Source: an uncultured Armatimonadota bacterium (GTDB lineage: Bacteria > Armatimonadota > Fimbriimonadia > Fimbriimonadales > Fimbriimonadaceae). Taken from it: a stretch of DNA of 7,016 nucleotides. How positions within the stretch are numbered: the stretch's first letter is position 1; each line of letters begins with the position of its first letter. This document shows positions 5,204 through 7,016 of this stretch, piece by piece. The notes below the pieces were generated by a model. It did no database searches. It had not been told where the DNA came from and was given only the letters and a program-made list of their open reading frames with translations. The position numbers and the translations under genes were made by a program. The stretch is from the NCBI GenBank assembly GCA_946478935.1, contig CAMLEL010000124.1:1-7016 (forward strand), written 5' to 3'.

Positions 5204-6648
5204 TATTTGTCCAATTCTTCCAGGACGATCCGTTGCACCATTTCAGGATTCGCGCGACCGCCGCTTCCTTTCATTACTTGACCGACGAGAAAGCCTTTAA
5301 CGTTCGCTTGGCCGCCCCGGTACTTCGAGACCACTTCAGCATTGTTCGCCAACACTTCCAAAACCTTTTGACGGATAAGTCCTTCGTCCGAGATCTGGGT
5401 GCTCCCTGATTCCTGAACCAATTCCGACGGACTTCGACCTGTCTCGAAGACTTTCGAGAAGATTTCTTTGGCGGTCTTGCCAGATATTTTGCCGGCTTGG
5501 ATGAGTTTCGTTAGGTCTACCAAGTGACTTGGTTCGACTTTGCTTTCTGCTGCGGAGATGCCTTGATCATTCAGGAGCTTGGCAAAGTCGCTGGTGAGCC
5601 AGTTGTTGATGGCCTGAGGGTCCCCGCCAAGCGCAACTGCAGCCTCAAAGAAGTTTGCCTTGTCCAGATCGTCGCAGATCACACCGGCGTGCTGGGCGCT
5701 CAGGCCAAAGTCACTCTGATAGCGGCGGAACTTCGCCAAGGGCAACTCGGGAAGCTGAGCCCGAAGACTCTCGATGTAGAACTCTTCGAAAACCATGGGG
5801 AGCAGGTCCGGATCGGGGAAGTACCGGTAGTCGTTTTCCGCCTCCTTCACTCGCATAAGGTAGCTGCTCTGCTTCTCCTCGTTCCAACCGCGAGTTTCCT
5901 GCTGTACCGTGGCTCCCTGTTCAATGACTGCAATTTGGCGTCGAACTTCAAACTGAACGCCGAGTTGCACACTGCGAAACGAGTTCAAGTTCTTGAGTTC
6001 GGTTTTGGTCCCGTACTGGCTGCTGTCCTGGAGACGCACCGAGATGTTGGGCTCGCAACGCAACGATCCTTCCTCCATCTTGCCGTTGCAGACGCCGAGA
6101 TATAGCAGCGTCTGCCTCAGCTGCTGCAGGTAATCCTTGGCCTCGTCCGGGTTCGTGATGTCGGGAGGGAACTCGGTTACGATTTCCATCAGCGGGACGC
6201 CGGCGCGGTTGTAATCAACCCCACTGCCGCCGCTCGGCAAATGCATCAGCTTCCCGGTGTCCTCTTCCAGATGCACGCGGCGGATCTTGACGGTTTTAAC
6301 ACTCCCATCCTTGCTGGGAATGTCGATCGAACCGTCGAAACCAAGCGGATTGGTTTCACCGTATTGGGAGACCTGATAGCCCTTGGGAAGGTCTGGATAA
6401 AAGTAGTTCTTCCGGTGAAAGATGCTGTGCATCGCGATCTTGCAGTTCAGCGCAAGCGCGGTTTTCAGGACCAATTCGATCGCATTCTGATTGGGCACTG
6501 GCAACGTCCCGGGTAGTCCAAGACAAACCGGACAAGTGCGCGTATTCGGCTCCCCACCGAATGCGACAGGGCACCGGCAGAACATTTTCGACTTGGTATT
6601 CAGCTCGGCATGGACTTCCATGCCGACGCTCGCGACGAAGTTGGACAT
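5203..6648 (-). CDS. gatB: Aspartyl/glutamyl-tRNA(Asn/Gln) amidotransferase subunit B
   Basis: GatB is the tRNA-binding kinase subunit of the GatCAB complex, which converts Glu-tRNA(Gln) and/or Asp-tRNA(Asn) to the amide form in the cytoplasm. The protein is 481 residues, the usual length. It opens with the family pattern [12 protein letters not shown]. The metal-site cysteines are at 24, 26, 39 and 42 (FCRCP and TCPVC). Further hallmarks are [10 protein letters not shown] (84-93), HLEEDTGK (126-133), [16 protein letters not shown] (144-159), [12 protein letters not shown] (190-201), [12 protein letters not shown] (213-224) and [12 protein letters not shown] (273-284). The C-terminal YqeY-like tail domain (about 335-481) contains [17 protein letters not shown]. 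The start at ATG 6648 matches the family; an in-frame opening to 6909 is spurious. The ribosome-binding site is weak. After EIVTE two extra residues (FP) precede the usual PDI, an uncommon variant. gatA and gatC are not in the window. The stop overlaps the TPR start. Confidence 0.97.
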   Translation of the reverse strand: MSNFVASVGMEVHAELNTKSKMFCRCPVAFGGEPNTRTCPVCLGLPGTLPVPNQNAIELVLKTALALNCKIAMHSIFHRKNYFYPDLPKGYQVSQYGETNPLGFDGSIDIPSKDGSVKTVKIRRVHLEEDTGKLMHLPSGGSGVDYNRAGVPLMEIVTEFPPDITNPDEAKDYLQQLRQTLLYLGVCNGKMEEGSLRCEPNISVRLQDSSQYGTKTELKNLNSFRSVQLGVQFEVRRQIAVIEQGATVQQETRGWNEEKQSSYLMRVKEAENDYRYFPDPDLLPMVFEEFYIESLRAQLPELPLAKFRRYQSDFGLSAQHAGVICDDLDKANFFEAAVALGGDPQAINNWLTSDFAKLLNDQGISAAESKVEPSHLVDLTKLIQAGKISGKTAKEIFSKVFETGRSPSELVQESGSTQISDEGLIRQKVLEVLANNAEVVSKYRGGQANVKGFLVGQVMKGSGGRANPEMVQRIVLEELDK

Positions 6649-6660
6649 CGAAGTGCGGAG

Positions 6661-6707
6661 TTTACCGACTCGGATAGCAGGGCCCGGGCTTGTCGACTTT
6701 CGGTAAA
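6661..6707. repeat. 8-bp inverted repeat in the gatB/chemoreceptor intergenic region
   Basis: TTTACCGA (6661-6668) and TCGGTAAA (6700-6707) are perfect reverse complements 31 nt apart, inside the 140-bp gap between divergent genes. In a gatB transcript the second arm would end 12 nt before the ATG, and so could influence ribosome access if the stem forms. On the plus strand two G-U pairs and one A-U pair would extend it. The rest of the gap (6649-6788) holds no other element I can defend, and no convincing -35/-10 pair for either gene. Confidence 0.35.
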
Positions 6708-6788
6708 TTTTCGCCCGAATCCTAAGCAAATCTGCCTGGATGCCGAAGATGCCTCTTGGGTGGTGACGTACCGCCGGAGGTTTTTTGA

Positions 6789-7016
6789 ATGCGATGGTTT
6801 CGTAATTTGCCCATCTTGGGCAAACTTGGATTCGGGTTTGGCGTGTGCTTGGCGTTGTCGGCATTGATTGGCCTGACGGCCGTTCGAGGGTTTGGCGATG
6901 TCCTTGCAAGTAGCGAAGAGATTGACAAAGTGGCGCTGCCTGGACTTATGACGCTCAATGAGCTTGCTGAACATGAGTCCCATGCCCGGATCATCCAGAT
7001 TGAGGCGGTTTTTGCT
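6789..7016 (+). CDS. Methyl-accepting chemotaxis protein, N-terminal part
   Basis: The gene runs off the right edge after 76 codons. The visible protein has a short basic N-terminus ([13 protein letters not shown]), a hydrophobic segment at about 12-32 (the first transmembrane helix) and then an amphipathic helix ([20 protein letters not shown], about 41-60) followed by [13 protein letters not shown]. This is the layout of the 4HB_MCP ligand-binding helical bundle at the start of many chemoreceptors. Such proteins sense ligands outside the membrane and signal to CheA/CheW through a cytoplasmic coiled coil, which is not in the window, so a sensor kinase or cyclase with the same sensor is an alternative. 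The start ATG 6789 has a strong GGAGG site at 6776-6780, eight bases upstream. It is divergent from gatB. No stop codon or frameshift is seen. Confidence 0.75.
   Translation, partial: MRWFRNLPILGKLGFGFGVCLALSALIGLTAVRGFGDVLASSEEIDKVALPGLMTLNELAEHESHARIIQIEAVFA

Noticed and set aside
6690..6788. Riboswitch such as a c-di-GMP aptamer ahead of the chemoreceptor
   Set aside because: I looked for the conserved core sequences and did not find them. Only weak short hairpins are present.
6649..6909. In-frame upstream extension of gatB by 87 codons
   Set aside because: GatB proteins begin close to the VGMEVHAEL segment. The extension has no family similarity and overlaps the chemoreceptor gene, which has a strong ribosome-binding site at 6776-6780.
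1..7016. Mobile element, CRISPR array, toxin-antitoxin or defence island
   Set aside because: There are no transposase or integrase genes, no terminal repeats, no regularly spaced direct repeats and no toxin-like gene pairs. The tRNA 3' ends show no nearby duplicated fragment that would suggest an attachment site.

Overview
This 7 kb window reads as ordinary bacterial chromosome of medium GC content, with compact gene packing and no sign of a mobile element, phage, CRISPR array or defence system. The lineage cannot be fixed from the sequence alone. The secreted S9 peptidase resembles proteins I recall from Bacteroidota, Acidobacteriota and Armatimonadota/Fimbriimonadia-type genomes. The GatB and DedA sequences are bacterial, and the -10-like elements and Shine-Dalgarno sites look conventional. 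An Armatimonadota-like host is a weak guess.

Left part, plus strand (1-1391): possibly the last codons of an upstream gene, a doubtful 52-residue membrane ORF (66-224), then a DedA-family membrane protein (254-937) and a YbaN/DUF454 inner-membrane protein (1008-1391). The dedA reading frame is clear from homology, but it has no ATG, GTG or TTG at its expected N-terminus. The best start is a CTG with a GAGG ribosome-binding site.

Centre and right, minus strand (6648 down to 1443): gatB, the glutamyl/aspartyl-tRNA amidotransferase subunit B, shares one base (TAATG) with the gene for a small exported TPR protein. A tRNA-Tyr(GUA) gene follows 15 nt after that gene's stop, then tRNA-Thr(GGU), then a large secreted S9-family serine peptidase. 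The peptidase ends at a rho-independent terminator whose T-tract overlaps the stop codon of the convergent DUF454 gene.

Far right, plus strand (6789 to the edge): the N-terminus of a methyl-accepting chemotaxis protein, divergent from gatB across a 140-bp intergenic region that holds an 8-bp inverted repeat.

Functionally the window mixes translation (GatB, two tRNAs), envelope functions (DedA, DUF454, exported peptidase, exported TPR protein) and chemosensing. I see no coherent new multigene system. The points worth a second look are the CTG start of dedA, an altered conserved segment in both DedA and GatB, the tight gatB-TPR-tRNA arrangement, and a few short palindromic elements in the intergenic regions.
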